Notes under the pieces: model-generated
Database searches by the model: none
What the model was told of the DNA's origin: nothing
The model's input: the letters and a program-made list of their open reading frames with translations, nothing else
Shown: positions 29,747 to 29,778 of the stretch, piece by piece
Layout: the number at the start of each line of letters is the position of its first letter
How positions within the stretch are numbered: position 1 is the stretch's first letter
Position numbers and translations under genes: made by a program
Assembly (NCBI GenBank): GCA_946404705.1
Contig: CAMJES010000002.1
Coordinates: 1-29,778, forward strand
Reading direction: 5' to 3'
From: an uncultured Ruminococcus sp.
Lineage (GTDB): Bacteria; Bacillota; Clostridia; Oscillospirales; Ruminococcaceae
Length of the DNA: 29,778 nt

Positions 29747-29778
29747 CGAAAGTTTACGTTAATTCTGCAAGAATTTCG

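Overview
The window is a chromosomal replication-origin region of a low-to-medium-GC Firmicute. Gene order and protein style suggest a clostridial lineage near Ruminococcus (Oscillospiraceae); this is an inference from synteny and sequence feel, not a database match. The order parB-parA-noc-rsmG-mnmG-mnmE-jag-yidC-yidD-rnpA-rpmH / dnaA-dnaN-S4-recF-remB-gyrB-gyrA is the classic Bacillus/Clostridium origin arrangement.

Left edge (1-4758): a consensus promoter firing leftward out of the window, then a minus-strand three-gene operon of membrane proteins (two with bacterial PH domains, one orphan with a single N-terminal anchor), then a plus-strand AGCS-type sodium:amino-acid symporter. A convergent junction with a palindromic repeat follows. 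Segregation block (4759-8656): parB, parA, noc, rsmG on the minus strand, with three parS-like palindromes, a consensus parA promoter and a second, nested copy of the palindromic repeat. tRNA-modification and membrane-insertion block (8657-15066): mnmG, mnmE, jag, yidC, yidD, rnpA, rpmH, read from a strong rpmH promoter.

Origin (15295-18807): between rpmH and dnaA lies an extra gene whose product looks like an alpha-D-phosphohexomutase that has lost its catalytic serine, metal loop and sugar loop. dnaA follows from a good promoter. The dnaA-dnaN gap carries DnaA boxes, a basal unwinding module (box, C-tract, CTA/CTG trios) and an AT-rich unwinding element. All genes from 198 to 2769 and from 4759 to 16464 point left and all genes from dnaA to gyrA point right, so almost everything is leading-strand.

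Right arm (18808-29778): dnaN, an S4 RNA-binding protein, recF, remB, gyrB, a YcxB-like membrane protein and gyrA form one co-directional cluster. dnaN and recF both have a strong Shine-Dalgarno far from the start codon with a perfect stem-loop in between. The cluster ends in a gene-free 756-bp convergent junction with nested inverted repeats and five long stem-loops, then rimO-pgsA on the minus strand. No tRNA, rRNA, CRISPR array, prophage or transposase gene was seen. The best candidates for something undescribed are the phosphohexomutase-like pseudoenzyme at the origin, the hairpin-spaced ribosome binding sites of dnaN and recF, and the structured junction after gyrA.
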